DNA from: Ruminiclostridium sp.
GTDB lineage: Bacteria; Bacillota; Clostridia; Oscillospirales; Oscillospiraceae
Direction of reading: 5' to 3'
DNA: 6,471 bases
Assembly: GCA_021442645.1 (NCBI GenBank)
Contig: JABUSR010000241.1
Span: forward strand, 1 to 6,471
Shown here: positions 6,182-6,471 of the stretch, one piece after another
Layout: every line of letters starts with the position of its first letter
Position numbering within the stretch: position 1 is the stretch's first letter
Program-made: the position numbers and the translations under genes
The notes under the pieces: generated by a model
What the model saw: the letters and a program-made list of their open reading frames with translations, nothing else
Told to the model about the DNA's origin: nothing
The model's database searches: none

Positions 6182-6471
6182 ATGAGTAAGAATAAAACAA
6201 TAGGGATTGCCGTGTGGGGACTTGGCCTGATTTTGGCATTGGTGTTGATGTTTTGCTTAGAAAGAGGACAAACAGCTACATTTTGGATTACATTCGCTTT
6301 CGTCTGTGTGGCTTTTGTATCCTCATTAGCTTTTCAGTTAATCGCATGGAATAAAAATGATACCACAGATGACCAGTTTTTGAAGCTGCCGGCGATTACA
6401 GCAACATTTTGTTATATTATTGTACAAATCCCTGTTTGCATCATATTTGCCATAGGGTCAGGAGCGGTTCC
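6182..6471 (+). CDS. Small multi-pass membrane protein of unknown family, 3' partial
   Basis: The frame starts with ATG at 6182, three bases after the SPFH stop, and stays open to the window edge, giving 96 residues. GGGAGGTG (6168-6175), at the 3' end of the SPFH gene, lies 6 bases before the ATG and supports this start. Three hydrophobic segments are visible: about 7-25 (GIAVWGLGLILALVLMF), 33-55 and 71-93, with a polar loop WNKNDTTDDQ at 56-65. The short basic N-terminus (MSKNK) favours an inside orientation. I do not recognise the family. Close coupling to the SPFH gene suggests the two products act together at the membrane, perhaps with this protein as an anchor; that is inference. Confidence 0.8.
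   Translation, partial: MSKNKTIGIAVWGLGLILALVLMFCLERGQTATFWITFAFVCVAFVSSLAFQLIAWNKNDTTDDQFLKLPAITATFCYIIVQIPVCIIFAIGSGAV

Overview
The window looks like a chromosomal segment from a GC-rich anaerobic Firmicute, most likely a gut Clostridia/Oscillospiraceae-type bacterium. That assignment is inference. It rests on strong AGGAGG-type ribosome-binding sites, Rho-independent terminators, a sigma-A-like promoter, an EFR1-type flavodoxin/ferredoxin protein (typical of anaerobic Clostridia), a YkuD-type L,D-transpeptidase with a large exported ectodomain, and an SPFH/zinc-ribbon protein resembling Bacillus YdjI. All recognisable genes lie on the + strand.

Region 1 (1-1985): the 3' part of a large cell-wall gene. 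Its product has a repetitive beta-structured segment, then three tandem Ig-like repeats of about 107-109 residues, then a C-terminal L,D-transpeptidase domain with the SHGC active site. The gene is cut at its 5' end by the window edge and ends at a clear terminator.

Region 2 (2062-4712): a compact four-gene operon with its own promoter and a strong terminator. The order is metallo-beta-lactamase-fold hydrolase, Nudix (MutT-like) hydrolase, EFR1-family flavodoxin/2x[4Fe-4S] protein, SGNH/GDSL hydrolase. The first three genes overlap by ATGA, so they are probably translationally coupled. Three hydrolases of small molecules or esters sit with one redox protein. This suggests metabolite clean-up or a small-molecule modification pathway, but no substrate can be read from the sequence.

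Region 3 (4713-6471): base composition drops sharply. Hand counts of 60-base lines give about 70% GC at 3601-3660 but about 35% at 4861-4920 and 5401-5460. An intergenic stretch of about 350 bases holds a perfect 13-bp inverted repeat and a TATAAT promoter element. It is followed by an SPFH/band-7 protein with two C-terminal zinc ribbons and, three bases after its stop, the start of a small multi-pass membrane protein that runs off the window. This two-gene unit may be a membrane-stress or membrane-scaffold module and may have been acquired separately from its neighbours.

No tRNA, rRNA, CRISPR array, transposase or integrase was seen. No clearly new system is proven here. The best candidates for follow-up are the four-gene operon, the SPFH/membrane-protein pair with its upstream palindrome, and the ectodomain architecture of the L,D-transpeptidase.
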